A stretch of DNA of 64,000 nt from Congeria kusceri (Eukaryota; Mollusca; Bivalvia; Myida; Dreissenidae), in assembly GCA_027627225.1 (NCBI GenBank), contig JAPFQT010000034.1:619001-683000 (forward strand), written 5' to 3'. Below are positions 12,290 through 23,739 of the stretch, one piece after another. Made by a program: the position numbers and the translations under genes. Numbering within the stretch: the stretch's first letter is position 1; the number at the start of each line of letters is the position of its first letter. The notes beneath the pieces are model-generated. The model searched no databases and was not told the DNA's origin. It saw only the letters and a list, made by a program, of their open reading frames with translations.

Positions 12290-13430
12290 AGATGCACACA
12301 GACCGATATGGGGCCCATATGGGCTTGCTAGTTAGAAACCCACATGGTCTATCTTGATGGGACCCATATGGGCTTGCTATTTGTGACCCATCTAGGCCTG
12401 CTTGTTGGAGGCTAATATGGACTTTCTTACTGGGGCCCATATGGGCTTGCTGTTGGTGACCCATCTAGGCCTGCTTGTTGGGGTCCCATATTACCATTCT
12501 TGCTGAGACCCATATGGGCATGCTTTTTGGGGACCGACATGAGCTTTCTTGATGGGACTCATACGGATTTGCTTGTGTTAACCCATGTGGGCTTTCTTTG
12601 AGCTTGTTGGCCTGGGACCCATCTGAGACTGATATGGGCATGACATGTATGTGGGACCTACATTGGCCCATGTAGTTAATAAGCCCAGGCAAATCCCATA
12701 AAGGGCTCACATGGGCTGGCTTGCCAGGACCTATATATGCTTAATTGCTGGGTACCCAAGTGGGCTTTTTTGATGGGACCCATATAGGGTTGCTTGAATG
12801 GGAGACATACGGGCTTAATTTCTGGGGACCTATGTGGGCTTGCTCTTTATGACCCATATGGGCTTGTTTGTTGGGGACCCATATGAGCTTTCTGGCTGGG
12901 GCCCAGATGGGCTTGATTCTTTGGAACCCCATGAGGGCTCTCTTGCTGGGCCCTGTATGGGCTTTCTGTTGTTGATTCATATGGACATATTGTTTGGGAC
13001 CCATATAGGCACACTTGCTGGGACCCATATGGGCTTGCTTGCCTGGGGACCTATATGGGCTTTTTGCTAGGACCCATATGGGCTTTCTTGTAGTGCGCCC
13101 ATGTTGGGCTTTCTTTCTGGGACCCACATGGGCTTGCTTGCCTAAGACCCAACTGGTTCTGATATGGGCAAGACCACACAAATGGGTCTCACATGCAGCC
13201 CATGTAGTACATTAGACCAGATAAAGCCCTTTCCCCGCCAAAATTGAATGAATAACTAGGACCCATATGGGCATACTTGCTGGGAACCCATGGGGACTTG
13301 TTGCTTGGTCCGATATGGGCCCGATATTGGCAGAAAAATATTATATGGGACACACATGGGGCTCATATGGTATATTTGCCCAGGTATAGCCCATTTTGGG
13401 CCCATATGGGCTTGCTTGTTGGGGAACTGT
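12290..13430. repeat. Degenerate tandem array of palindromic CCATATGG units
   Basis: Over 1.1 kb, a unit of very roughly 30 bp built on 'gggacccatatgggcttgct' recurs with heavy divergence. CCATATGG or one-base variants lie at its centre, followed by 'cttgcttg', 'ctttctt' or similar and a 'ttgggg' spacer. Because the core is palindromic, both strands look alike. The many short ORFs on both strands here translate to repeated 'AHMGP'/'PIWAP'-type peptides and are artefacts. It lies near the left end of the 6.8-kb hAT-like element and may be its subterminal array. Confidence 0.85.
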
Positions 13431-13658
13431 TCAATTACAATTTCAATGTCAATATCCATATATTAATGATGATATAGTTCTGTAAGTAGCAGCGTAAAAT
13501 TACTAAAATTATCTGACTTAAATTTTAAGAGTAGATCTAAATATTAATATTATTTTCAAGGGTGTATCTAAGGCAAAATCGAATGTACGCCCGAATGAAA
13601 AACACAGAAAATAATGCATCGGGAACGACAACATACATAAAATTTACATTTAAATTTG

Positions 13659-14135
13659 AATCAGATAAATTGTAATTAGCACTTAGTAGTAGTTTTATAT
13701 GTAATATACATTTTATTGAGCAATAAATATGCCGGTTTCAAACGATGAATAGATTTCACTGCTTTTAATTTTCCGCTTTTATATGCATACACTACATCAA
13801 ACGCAGATGTATATAACTTTAGATTTACTGATAACGCAAAATTTTCTGTTTTGCTGTTGGCCCAATTGAAAAACACATAAAATATATCTGGAACAACAAC
13901 TTCATAAAATTTGAATCAGATAAATTGTAATTAGCACTTAGTAAGTTTTATAATCATGTAATTTACATGTTATTGCGCAATAAATAAATCTGCCGGTTTC
14001 AAACGATGAATACATTAAAGTTCCTTCGAAGTTGTCGCTTTTATATGCGTACACTACATGGACATCAAAAGCAAATGTATGTATCTTTAGATTTACTGAT
14101 TACGCAGGATTTTCCATTTTGCTGATTTTCTCTTG
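13659..14135 (+). repeat. Tandem duplication, two copies of ~255 bp
   Basis: Copy 1 starts 'aatcagataaattgtaatta' at 13659 and copy 2 starts with the same words near 13914. Shared downstream blocks include 'tgccggtttcaaacgatgaa', 'cttttatatgc' and 'tttagatttactgat'. No coding frame is shared. Confidence 0.8.
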
Positions 14136-14702
14136 AATTTTATTTTTCTGCATTATACATTTCAATACAATGATCAGAGGAGTATACATACACCACAAGC
14201 GAATATTGTGAACAAAACAAGAATATGCCAAACTATAAAATAAATATGATCATTTACAAAACAGACCGTAATGAAGGTATATCGCAGTTACAAAAGGACT
14301 CTACGAACTCCCACAAACTTTTATATTTATCTGGTAGTTGTGTGTGTTAGATAATTGCAAATGCTATTTTGCAACAAGTTTTAAGGCCGTGAATTGTTGG
14401 ATTTACCTTTTGATGTTTTGAAATCAATATTTAAACAGGAAAGAACAAAAAATCTCAAAACAGACCACATAAATAGTGCAATATATCGGTATTGACATTC
14501 ATATTGCGATACTTTGCAGAATCAAGTATTGCAATATACCAATTTATCCTGCTACTAACCCAAACAGTGACCTAATAAAGCGGTGACCATATAAACTTGT
14601 TGATATCCATCAGTAGATCACGTGACTGTGATATACCGTCAATAGGTATTCCTACGCGCCAGATAACAACATTGTCGAAAATGACACAGCATAAAGTCTA
14701 CT

Positions 14703-14792
14703 TAGGCCTAAAAAAAAAAATCCTGTGTTTCGGGCAACCCGACCCTACCTAGTGGAACCCGCCGACCCTAGAGTTTTTTTTTTTTTTTTTTT
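14703..14792 (+). repeat. Short poly-A/poly-T bounded repeat, copy 1
   Basis: Starts 'taggcctaaaaaa', has 'tcctgtgtttcgggcaac' and 'gaccctacct', and ends in a T-run of about 18-19. The reverse complement at 17010-17100 has the same order. Possibly a small retroposed or foldback family; class unknown. Confidence 0.65.
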
Positions 14793-15227
14793 ACAAAATT
14801 ACCGATTTTTTTTGTTGATGACTCGCGAAATCCGAATAGTAAACATTTAGGTAAAAGGGAGCTAACTGCGTTATTCAAGCGATCCGTATCGATCAGGCGC
14901 TTTACAGGGGTAATTACTCTACACGCTATCGGTATAAAAAGCGTCTTGTCGACTCGAATCGGAGATATTAGATACAGAACGATTTTAAACTCCCAACGAT
15001 TTTTGCTGAAAACTATAGGGGTGGTCAACTAGCTCGGAAAAAGTTAAAGTAACATTCTACTAGTACTTTTTATACATATCGACGCATTAAATGATAATTA
15101 TATTAAGTTTTCATTATAGAATTCAATTATAATATTAAATCGCATACTGTTGAAGTGAATATATATTTACTTTTACAATTACTTTTCACCGAAACTAGTA
15201 TGGAAATCAAATGTTTCTATTCGATAA

Positions 15228-15608
15228 AAGTGTTCTGAATGTGGGAAACCAAGGGTGCTTTATGGTAAAGCAAAGTTGACTGAAAGGTATAAGTTTCAAC
15301 TAGCCATGCTTCTGTCAGAGTATGGGTACACATGTGGGGCACCCTTAACGCCACCTGACCATGTTCTTCATGGGAATTTGTTTGCCAGATTGACCATAGA
15401 CTGCAGCTGCCCTATGGAGAGTTCCTACTACAGTGCCCTGCATTACCATTCAGAGATCACTCAGCTTGATCGATGCTACTACTGTGGAGCTTCCGGTGCT
15501 GTTGCTGACATTGAACTGAAGAAGTTCAAGACGGTCTTCCCATTGTGCATTGACTGTAAAAGCAAGGGGTTCACGGTTTGCTGTATGCGGCCATTTGGCA
15601 AACATTGA
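15228..15608 (+). pseudogene. Isolated 3'-terminal exon encoding a cysteine-rich zinc-binding module
   Basis: The open frame starts after an in-frame TAA at 15225 and has no ATG at its head. An internal or terminal exon following an 'ag' at 15229-15230 is therefore more likely than a separate small gene. The translation contains CSECGKPRVLYGKAKLTERY near its start, then YTCGAPLTPP, CSCPMESSYYSA, CYYCGASG and FPLCIDCKSKG before the stop. The paired CxxC motifs suggest zinc binding. The order 'CxEC..PR.LY ... YTCG ... C.....SxYYSA ... CxxCG ... PxCxxC' resembles, from memory, the C-terminus of large uncharacterised proteins in bivalve and cnidarian genomes, often repeat-associated. I cannot name the family. 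Upstream exons were not found. It sits inside the 12179-18946 element, so it is probably captured or leftover TE coding sequence. Confidence 0.5.
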
Positions 15609-17009
15609 AAAACTGATTCACGTGTCTTAAAGATTTGACAAAAAAAGACTTGAAAAATGCCTTTCAGCATTTGTACTTTTGTAAACCTTACTGTTTCAGG
15701 GTAAAAATAACAGTTAATGAGGAATTTTTAAAGTTAAACCACAGTAAAAGTGTCTACTCCTTTATGCATAAAATCTACTGCTGAATATCAACTAACATTA
15801 TCATTCCCAGTTAAATGCAACACAGCTTCATGTTTCTCAACATTTGTGAGTTTAAAAAAAATTCATATGATATTCAAAATCTGTAAGCAAGTCGCTTTAT
15901 TTCTGGACGTTGGAAAACATAAAGATTGAAGTCGGGCTAAATATTAAAGTTTATTTATTAAGTAAAACTTGTTATTCATGACAATGCTTAACCCTTTATA
16001 TTGTGCCTGCATGTGAATTTAAGAACATAAATAACATTCTAGTATATTATATGCAGGAAGACTATTTTTGACATTCAATGTTTATGTTAAATACTAAGTA
16101 GTCAATCAGTTCAATATTTACATGTATGTAATATGATACAGTATACATGATAAAGGAGTTAAATGGTTCTTCACTTTAATAAATGTTATTTGATATAAAT
16201 GGTCATTAACATTCAAATTGTACTTAAAATAGAATATATCTGTCAGAACACAAGAGTGCTCTAACGGAACTTGTGATTGTCTTGTGTCCATCTTTGAAAG
16301 ACATAAACATTGTCACAAGTTTATTATCATTCTAGCAGTCATAGTAGTGGGCTTTTCATATTCGGAACATGGAACTGTAAATATCTGTATACATGTGCAA
16401 TAGGTCTGGATGCCATGACTCTTCTTGATGGATTTGAAATGAATCTGAAATTTCAAATTTGGCTCGTTATCATTACATAAAAATATATTTACAAGATGTA
16501 TCTGACAACGACTATCAGTGATCAAAACGACCTTGACCGGATTATATATCTGGCATACAGGCAGACCAAGTGCTGTAATTGTCACACATTTCCATAAACA
16601 TATTTTCATTTGCTGTGGGGTTATATAGATTTTGGCATCGTCATTTTCAGCTCACGGGATTAAGTGCTTATGGTGGGCAGTTGTAGTCATTGGTGTCCGT
16701 TGTCATTATTGTCATCAACAATTAGCTTTGATCAAATGAGCACTTTTTTGTTTCTATCTTCATGAAACTTGTTCACAGTATTTGGCTGAAAAAAGTTTCA
16801 GTTAAAGTAAGAACTAGGTCAAATGTGTTCAAAAACTTGGTCACCTGGTCAAATAATGATATTCACTATTTTGACAAAATTCAGAACTCCTTGAAGTTCT
16901 TTGAAGCATAAGAAATCAAACTAAAACAACTTTTGGCTGATAAATGGCCATTAATCGCTGAACTCACACCAGGATTCACATTCACCATTGGTTTCACTAA
17001 TAGGAGAGG
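15609..17009. other. Non-coding interior of the 6.8-kb element
   Basis: AT-rich sequence without a recognised gene. The minus-strand ORF at 16313-16609 (98 aa) starts with ATG but has no recognisable domain. From about 16640 there is a diverged 'cttcatgaaacttgttcac' type repeat. Confidence 0.35.
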
Positions 17010-17100
17010 AAAAAAAAAAAAAAAAAAAAAACCAGAGCCTACCCTACCTAACTTTTTTCAGACCGTTGCCCTAAACACAGGATTATTTTTTTTAGGCCTT
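17010..17100 (-). repeat. Short poly-A/poly-T bounded repeat, copy 2 (inverted)
   Basis: Read on the minus strand it begins 'aggcctaaaaaaa', has 'tcctgtgtttagggcaac' and 'tagggtaggctctgg', and ends in a T-run of over 20. It is the inverted relative of 14703-14792. Confidence 0.65.
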
Positions 17101-17951
17101 ACCAGAGTTTTTCATCGATACAAACTTTGTGTTGTCTAGTTTAACAGAGTTAAACAACAAATGAGTTGTTTGTCCTCACATTCCATTTGACTGGATAACA
17201 ACAACTTCCTTCCAGTTCGATTCCATTTCAACACACTTGAATCTGATGCAAGCGGGTTATTCTTCGTGGATAGACATTTTTTGGTCAATCAACAGAGCAT
17301 ATTCATCAAAGAAATAACCTTTAATATTAATTTCCGATGAAAAGAAATGAAAAAAAGTTATCAAAATTTTAACGTATAACTAAACATTTTATGATTTATT
17401 TCACTTTCAGTTACACTGTCCTCCACCCACAACTAATACTATCCGAGTAAATATTAGAAAATTGAAAAGGGATCAATCTCACCATTTCCATTCCAGGCAA
17501 ATATTCCATACACTTTTTATCTGAATGCTATTGCATAATATAATCCATCCAAAACACAGAAACACTAAATATTTATTCCGATTTCATGTATTTTAAACTG
17601 CAAAACACTCGCGTTCTGGTTTGACTATATTGTGTAAACTAACAACTCAAAATGAATGACGTAGTTGGTGTGACGTAATTTAACTCTTTAAAAACCAATA
17701 TAATCTGGTTTAAAACAAAAGCAGATTTACTACGTCATTTTTGAGTCGTACTGACATTAGCAAATAAGATTTATTAATATTTTACTTTTGCTTTTTGAAA
17801 AAGGTGATTAAGAAATAGAGAACTATTTTTTACGGGTAGTACGCATTCATGCAAGCGAGTTATTAGGTCGAGGCCCGTCTAGAATTTTTTTTTAAATTTA
17901 AAACTTTAGTGTTTGGTGTTTTTTAATTTAATTGAATAGAAATCAGGATAA

Positions 17952-18100
17952 ATAGAATACACGGTAGGTGCCGGGAAGGATAAAGTTTATCCGGTCGGCC
18001 CGAAAACAAAAATAGGGCTCGCTAAAGCTCGCCCTATTTTCATTTTCTAAGCCTCAGCGGATAAATTTTCTCCATCCCGGCACCAACCATGTATTCTCTA
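17952..18100. repeat. Foldback MITE-like element
   Basis: The left arm 'tagaatacacggtaggtgcc' mirrors the right arm, whose reverse complement reads 'tagagaatacatggttggtg'. Further in, 'ataaagtttatccg' pairs with 'cggataaatttt', and the centre holds AATAGGGC...GCCCTATT. It would fold into a long imperfect hairpin of about 149 bp. Confidence 0.7.
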
Positions 18101-18116
18101 TATACCGCGACACCCC

Positions 18117-18510
18117 TAGAAGGATTATGGTAGAGATAGGGAGATGATGGTGGGGATAGGAAGGATGATGGTGGGGATAGGGAGGATGAAGGCGTTACAT
18201 ATTCAATCAGAATGCCATAGTTGTGTCTTACAGTGTCTGTGCTAGATCAATAGTTGGATTTCTTTCCATTTTCTTTCCGAAACTATAAATGAGGGAAGAA
18301 ACTCTAGCAAGAAGTGTCTCATAACCATTATCCAAACTATCCCCACCACCATCCTCCCTATCCCCACCATCAACCGAAGTAAGAAACTCCTTGCTAGAAG
18401 TGTCTCACAAACATCATCCCCTCTATCCCCACCATCATTCTCCCTATCCCCACCATTATCCTAACTTATCACCTCAATCCCATCCAACGTCCCCTCTATC
18501 CCCACTATTT
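18117..18510. repeat. Inverted ggtggggataggga / tccctatccccacc minisatellite
   Basis: At 18117-18190, units such as 'gatggtggggatagggagga' repeat. At 18330-18510 the complementary 'atcctccctatccccaccat' repeats. The two arms face each other across about 140 bp, and 'aagtgtctcataa' and 'aagtgtctcacaa' recur in the right arm. Confidence 0.75.
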
Positions 18511-19906
18511 CCATAATCATCCTCCATATGCCCGCCATCATCCTGACCTGACCACCTGCACAAAGATAGACCTGCGCACAAGGATTGCATTGTTCTCGCA
18601 GGTCGTTCCGAAAAATATAGACCCGAATGAAACAAAGAAGTATGTATGTAACTATGATTCAAGACGAGATAAGTGACGTAATATACATGTATACATGGGT
18701 TTTGTCGGTCGGTGTTTACTCGGGAGATTAAGTGGACACAGCGTGTATCCGTTTGGATCTATACGTATATAGACATGAAGGCCCAGTTAATCTATACGTA
18801 TATAGACATGAAGGCCCAGTTAACGTGTAATTGGCTGAATATATACGGCATGATTAAAGAGGGCAGGGCAGGATCAAAGGCGGCAGGGCGGGGGTCGGCG
18901 GGGGCAAGGCGCGGCGCCCTGCCAGTTAGGCCTTGCTGGAGCACTGTCTAGGAATTGAGTGGAAACTTTTTGTATATTTTTAGTAATGGTGACCTTGACC
19001 CCATCCACCCCATATGCAATCCCAAGCAAGGTCTCAATATGAGGTATCTACAAATGAAGTTTCATAAAACTATCTCAATGCGTTCTCAATTTATTCAGCG
19101 GAACCTGTTTTTTTTTTTTAGTAATGGCGATCTCAACCCTGACACCACCCACCCCATATGCAATCCCAAGCAAGGTCTCAATATAAGGTATCTATGTATG
19201 AAGTTTCATTAAAATATCTCAATGCGTTCTCAAGTTATTGAGTGGAAACTGTTTTTCTATTATTAGTAATGGTGACCTTAACCCCACCCACCCGATATGC
19301 AATCCCAAGCAAGGTCTCGATATAAGGTATCTATGAATGAATTTTCATTAAAATATCTCAATGCATTCTCAAGTTATTGATCGGAAACCGTTTTTCTATT
19401 TTTAGTAACGGTGACCTTGACCGTGACCCCATTTGCAATCCCAAGCGAGGTCTTGATATAATGTATCTATGTATGAAGTTTCATTACAATACCTCAATTA
19501 ATTCTCGAGTTAGATAGCGAAAACAAAAGTTGACGCAGCCACCCCTGTGACCATTTAGTGGTTTGTAACCAAAGTCAAATTTGACCCGTATTTTATGATG
19601 CTACACATGTATACGAAAAATTATTTGAATATGTTAATCCATTTTTGAGTTATCGTCCGGAAACCATGTTTTTAGGGAATTTAAGTCGAAAAGGGGCAAT
19701 TACTCTGTCAACATTTAGAGGTTGGTAACCAAAGTTGAACTTGACAAAGTTGAACTTGACCTCTTTTTTATGATGTTACACATGTGTACCAAAAATTATT
19801 TGAATATGTCAAGCCCTTCTTAACCTACAGACTGACGGACCGACAAGCTCACTCCTATACTTCGTTTGTGGGGGTATAATGACTGTTTCTAAATGAAACT
19901 TAGTAA

Positions 19907-20242
19907 GGCGTAAAAAACATATGTTTTTCAGGTTATATTTCCAAAAAAATTAGGGTAGGTACGTCCGGATTTTTTTTTTTTTTTTTTTTTTTTGTAAATT
20001 ATGGTCAACTTGAAGATTCTAAAACTGAATAAATATTCAAAACATTTTAGTAATATCCTTAAACATTGTTTATAAGTGGATACTATCAAAATAAAACACT
20101 TATTTAAAAAAAACAGTTTAATATTGAAAAAGGTAAATACAAATCAATCTGACAAACCAATAAAATGTTGTAGGGTTGGGGCATGTTTTTAGGGTAGGTC
20201 GGGTAACCTAAAACAAACATATTTTTGTTTACGCCTAAGTAA
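19907..20242. mobile_element. Inverted-repeat MITE with internal poly-T tract
   Basis: The left end reads 'aaggcgtaaaaaacatatgt' and continues 'ttttcaggtta'. The reverse complement of the right end reads 'taggcgtaaacaaaaatatg' and continues to 'ttaggtta'. Next to each end lies 'tagggtaggt'. A T-run of about 24 lies at 19970-19993. TSD is not certain (agta is possible). Similar 'tagggtaggt' words occur in the poly-T repeats at 14703 and 17010. Confidence 0.6.
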
Positions 20243-20825
20243 TCATAAGAAACAGTAATAACTGCTTTAAAAATAACTTTTTTTAATTGATGCAACACGT
20301 GTGTGAGCTTTAAAATCAATCTAATACAACCGTTAAGGATAAAGGCATAGGCGTGGGAAGTCAATTTGCATATTGAGCTTGATGCTCCAAACGAATAGTA
20401 ACTGGACAAATCATAGTTCTCGTTACAGACCGGCTGACCAATCAGCTTGCAGCTTATATCTAACCTTAGGATTGTGAGAATATGCACTGTAATGAAAAAC
20501 TGCAAAGAAATATTGAAAATAATTGATCTTCTAAATGAAAATATGCAGATTTTGATATGAAAATGTTTTTAGAATTAGAGAAAATTAGTTTCTCTATGAT
20601 TATTACATTATTATATATGTTTCAATAAAATATGAAGAAACTATTATATGTAATATGTCTTAATTTATTGATTTCTTTGCAGTTTAATGCTTAGATAGAA
20701 AGGAAGAGAGAGTTCATAGCCCAACTCAATAAGATTTAATGATGGAAACACATAATTTACATGTATCATCATTTTTTCTAAATCCATTGATCAGCATATG
20801 CTGTAATGCAATTGTTAAAGCCTTT
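20243..20825. other. Unassigned AT-rich sequence
   Basis: No gene or repeat termini were recognised. The minus-strand ORF at 20104-20505 overlaps the MITE and has no domain signature. Confidence 0.35.
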
Positions 20826-21305
20826 TTAACTTAGAGATCTGGACGAAATATATGATTTAATCCGGGGTGTGGAAATCCTATCTCTGACTTGTCCGAAGCG
20901 GGTAGTTTTACTGTCAGACAATTTTTCCTGTCTACTTGTCCACGGACAAGTGCAAGTTCAGGGTGTAAAAATGATGTATGAGTTGGAAGTTAATTATCAT
21001 ATTATTATATTCTTGTGCATTTGAAAACGAAATAGTGTTTTATTTATCATTTACTGAAAACATATGTCAGGAAGGTCTGGGATGAAAACAATATTTTATT
21101 TGGGCAAGTGACTGTTGCGTGCCGACAAGTTGATTATTGCAATGAACTTGTCCTTGACCAAGTAAACAATTTTGGTATTTCCGCACCCCTGATTTAATGA
21201 TCATATACTGTTCAATATGTTTGGAAACAAGTGTACAATAGTACCGGTTCACTATTAAAATAAAATTATGAACAGTTTAATATTTTACCAGATCTCTAAG
21301 TGGTT
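20826..21305. mobile_element. Small inverted-repeat MITE hosting another insertion
   Basis: Arms 'acttagagatctgg' (about 20829-20842) and 'ccagatctctaagt' (about 21288-21301) are perfect reverse complements. A hAT-like element sits between them, so the original MITE was only about 140 bp. Confidence 0.6.
20862..21191. mobile_element. hAT-like non-autonomous element, TSD atttaat (7-8 bp)
   Basis: The left end reads CCGGGGTGTGGAAAT and the reverse complement of the right end reads CAGGGGTGCGGAAAT. Flanks 20855-20861 and 21192-21198 both read atttaat; shifting the right end by one base gives an 8-bp gatttaat. Internal 'acttgtcc' and 'ggacaagt' words occur several times. No ORF. Confidence 0.7.
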
Positions 21306-21589
21306 CAATATAGTTTTACAGAATAAGTTTGATAATTGCATGTCTTTGCAACTAATTTGTACGGCCCGTGAATGAAAAGGGAGAGATTTAGCTCTAGATT
21401 GCTTAAATATGATGCCGACAATGGTAAAAGTTGATTATAAATCTGGATTAATAATAATCCAGGGTAAAAAACTTGCACAAAACCATATCCAGATATTAAA
21501 ACTAGATATAAATACAATGTATGTAAATAAATAACAGTAGCAAGTACATCACTTATCAATCCAAACAGTCTAATAAATTCATTTCTTAT

Positions 21590-22185
21590 ATTCGACTTTT
21601 GACCTTGATCTTTGACCTAGGGACCTGGTTTTACGTGTGACAGACCGCCTCACAATGCTTATCACTTTCTTATTCGAAAATCCATCCATGGTGGAAAAAG
21701 TTATGCACAAAGTGTTAAGAATTGATTTCTTATAGTTGACTTTCGACCTTGAATTAGGTCCTTGACCTTGGACCTCGTTCTTGCACCCAACACGCCGCCT
21801 CACCATGCTTGTAACTTTTGCCAAGTTATTTGAACATCCATCTTTACTGGACAAAGATATGCTATGTACAAAGTGCTAAGGTTTGATTTCTTATACTTTA
21901 CGTTTGACCTTGAATTGTGACCTTGACCATGGACATAGGGACCTGGTTCTTTTCTTGCACATGACACTCCGTCTCACCATGCTGGTCATTTCTGCCAAGT
22001 TATTTGAAAATCCATCCATGCTGGACAAAGTGTTCAGGATTGATTTCTTATATTTGACCTTGATCTTGATTGTGTCCTTGACTTTGCACCTAGAGACCTG
22101 GTTCTTGCGCGCGACACTCCATCTCACCTTGCTTGTCACTTTTGCCAAATATCGGAAAATCCATATATGCTGGACAATGATATCT
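21590..22185 (+). repeat. gaccttga tandem-unit repeat (~145-bp units)
   Basis: Four diverged units share 'cttatactttacgtttgacc' or similar, 'gggacctggttcttg', 'ccgcctcaccatgcttgt' and 'gaaaatccatccatg'. This is the family also seen at 4050-4530. Overlapping ORFs on both strands are repeat artefacts. Confidence 0.75.
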
Positions 22186-23739
22186 CCAGACAAAGTTTTC
22201 CCAAAGCCCACCCGCCAGCACGCCCACCCGGGACGTTCCAATAATACTTCCCGTTTTTCAAACAATTACATTTTCTGTTCTGAAAATGAATGGTTAATAC
22301 AGACTATAACAGCTTTTTGGTTAGAAAAACCTTTGAAAAATCTAATACAGTCTAAGGGAAACAACTCCAAATGTACCTTTTTACCAAACTTTACTATCTA
22401 ACTGGTTACTTTGTAAAACATATGGTAAGTTGAGGCCAAGGTTTTTCATCCACTTTATGGAATTGAAGAAGTATATATCTTTATGAACCTTGTATACATT
22501 GTGTATACACTTTTAATGCTAAAGACTTGAATATGTCATTAACATGTGTATATAATTATATGATCATTCTTTTATCATCCACCAATACAAAACACACAAA
22601 ACAATGTTGGTAACACATTTTTCTCTGGCGCACATTTTATACAACATACATTAGAGGGTTCCTGCTTACATAACATGCAGTAAATATATTTTATTAGAAA
22701 AATAATGTTCAACCACATTTGTTTTGAAGGCAATGCATTGTATATTCAACAGGAGCCACACTGGTATTTCCAAACTTACTCATTTGCATTCATATATGAC
22801 TTTCTTAGTGGAAGTAACTTTGTCTGGACAAACAACAGTTATTTGTCGTGACTGACTGAAAGAAAGTGTGTTTCTGTATGCAAATTACGTCAGTTTCTCT
22901 TGGTTTTCAATGACAAGTAAATCTGTAACAGGCTAAACTCTTACAATAGTTTAAATCTTGTACATGTTTTGGAAACGTGGTGGTTCCAAAAAAGGCCAGG
23001 CACTTGAAACAATTTTATGGACAAATGGGAGAAATATGTAAAACTTGTTACACACATTTTGAAATATTGACTACCACATATTTTTAGCAGAAGGATGAGA
23101 GTGCCATTAGCAGGAACTCTTTCATAAAAATGTAGGTCTCCATTGAAGATTTCTGTGTAATTTGGTGGAATGTTTCCTGTACTTTATGAAGAGATAAGTG
23201 TTTATATAAGAAGTTACAGTGACCAAGCACAGACACGTACATTTCATGGCACAACTCACTCAGAATTATTCGACTAGAGCTTGCCAATACTATGCACAAT
23301 TTGGCTCGTTACTGGCCTTCATTATACCAAGTTACTTTTGTCATTTTAATGAATAACTGTCATAAAATACTTTTTCTGACCCAAACTGACAACACACAGC
23401 ATCAAATGTGGATTCCTACTCGATTCTGTGAGGACTGAACACACATGCCAGTTTTTTCAACTTCCATCCAGTGGCTTCAGAGAAGTTTATACAAGCAAAT
23501 ACAAAATGCTGATTACAAACAACAGACAACAAACTGACGACGGATGATGACTGTCCAAAATAGCTCACACCTGAACACTTCATGCTAAGGTTAGCTAAAA
23601 ATCTGTTGGGTGCAAACATACTATATTTGGACAGCATACCAATGAGGCACTGACTAATGTTGATATCAATGTTATCTTACCTTGGCAAGATCAGAACTTG
23701 CAATCTTCGACTTGACAACTATCACAACCACAGTGACTA
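22186..23739. other. Unassigned sequence with one tail of a CTCAGGT-type repeat
   Basis: No gene was recognised. Around 23520-23605, 'acgacggatgatgactgtcc' and 'ctaaggttagct' resemble the tail of the CTCACCTGAG repeat family. Confidence 0.4.

Larger units (their letters stand above)
12179..18946. mobile_element. hAT-like element, 6768 bp, TSD tctagg
   Basis: The left end reads CAGTGCTCCAGCAAG and the reverse complement of the right end reads CAGTGCTCCAGCAAGGCC. Both sides carry the 6-bp duplication tctagg (12173-12178 and 18947-18952). Removing the insertion restores a continuous copy of the host repeat unit ('cgttttctaggaattgagtg'), which matches paralogous units such as 'cgttctcaagttattgagtg'. 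It carries the CCATATGG array, a ~255-bp tandem duplication, two poly-T repeat copies, a foldback and a zinc-binding exon. No complete transposase is recognisable, so it is an inactive or composite element. Superfamily assignment is by terminus and TSD only. Confidence 0.8.
11596..19887. mobile_element. Foldback repeat (gtcacatgagtgac / gtgggggtat ends), split by a nested hAT-like element
   Basis: The left part (11596-12178) begins 'aattgtcacatgagtgac' then 'gatatatccccacaa'. The right part (18953-19887) ends 'tttgtgggggtataat'+'gact'. Read in reverse complement, the right end mirrors the CCCCACAA left end. The body consists of ~140-bp tandem units with 'tagtaatggtgacctt', 'caatcccaagcaaggtctc' and 'gaagtttcattaaaatatct' at spacings of about 138-145 bp (for example 18991, 19129, 19274, 19413). 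A second copy of the family is at 30340-33110. No coding capacity was seen. The 12179-18946 insertion interrupts one unit. Confidence 0.75.

Noticed and set aside
12276..13477. Several overlapping ORFs of 60-146 aa on both strands
   Set aside because: They translate the CCATATGG repeat array into repeated AHMGP/PIWAP peptides; the palindromic unit opens frames on both strands.
21883..22401. 172-aa ORF
   Set aside because: Mostly lies on the gaccttga tandem repeat, with matching ORFs on the opposite strand; repeat artefact.
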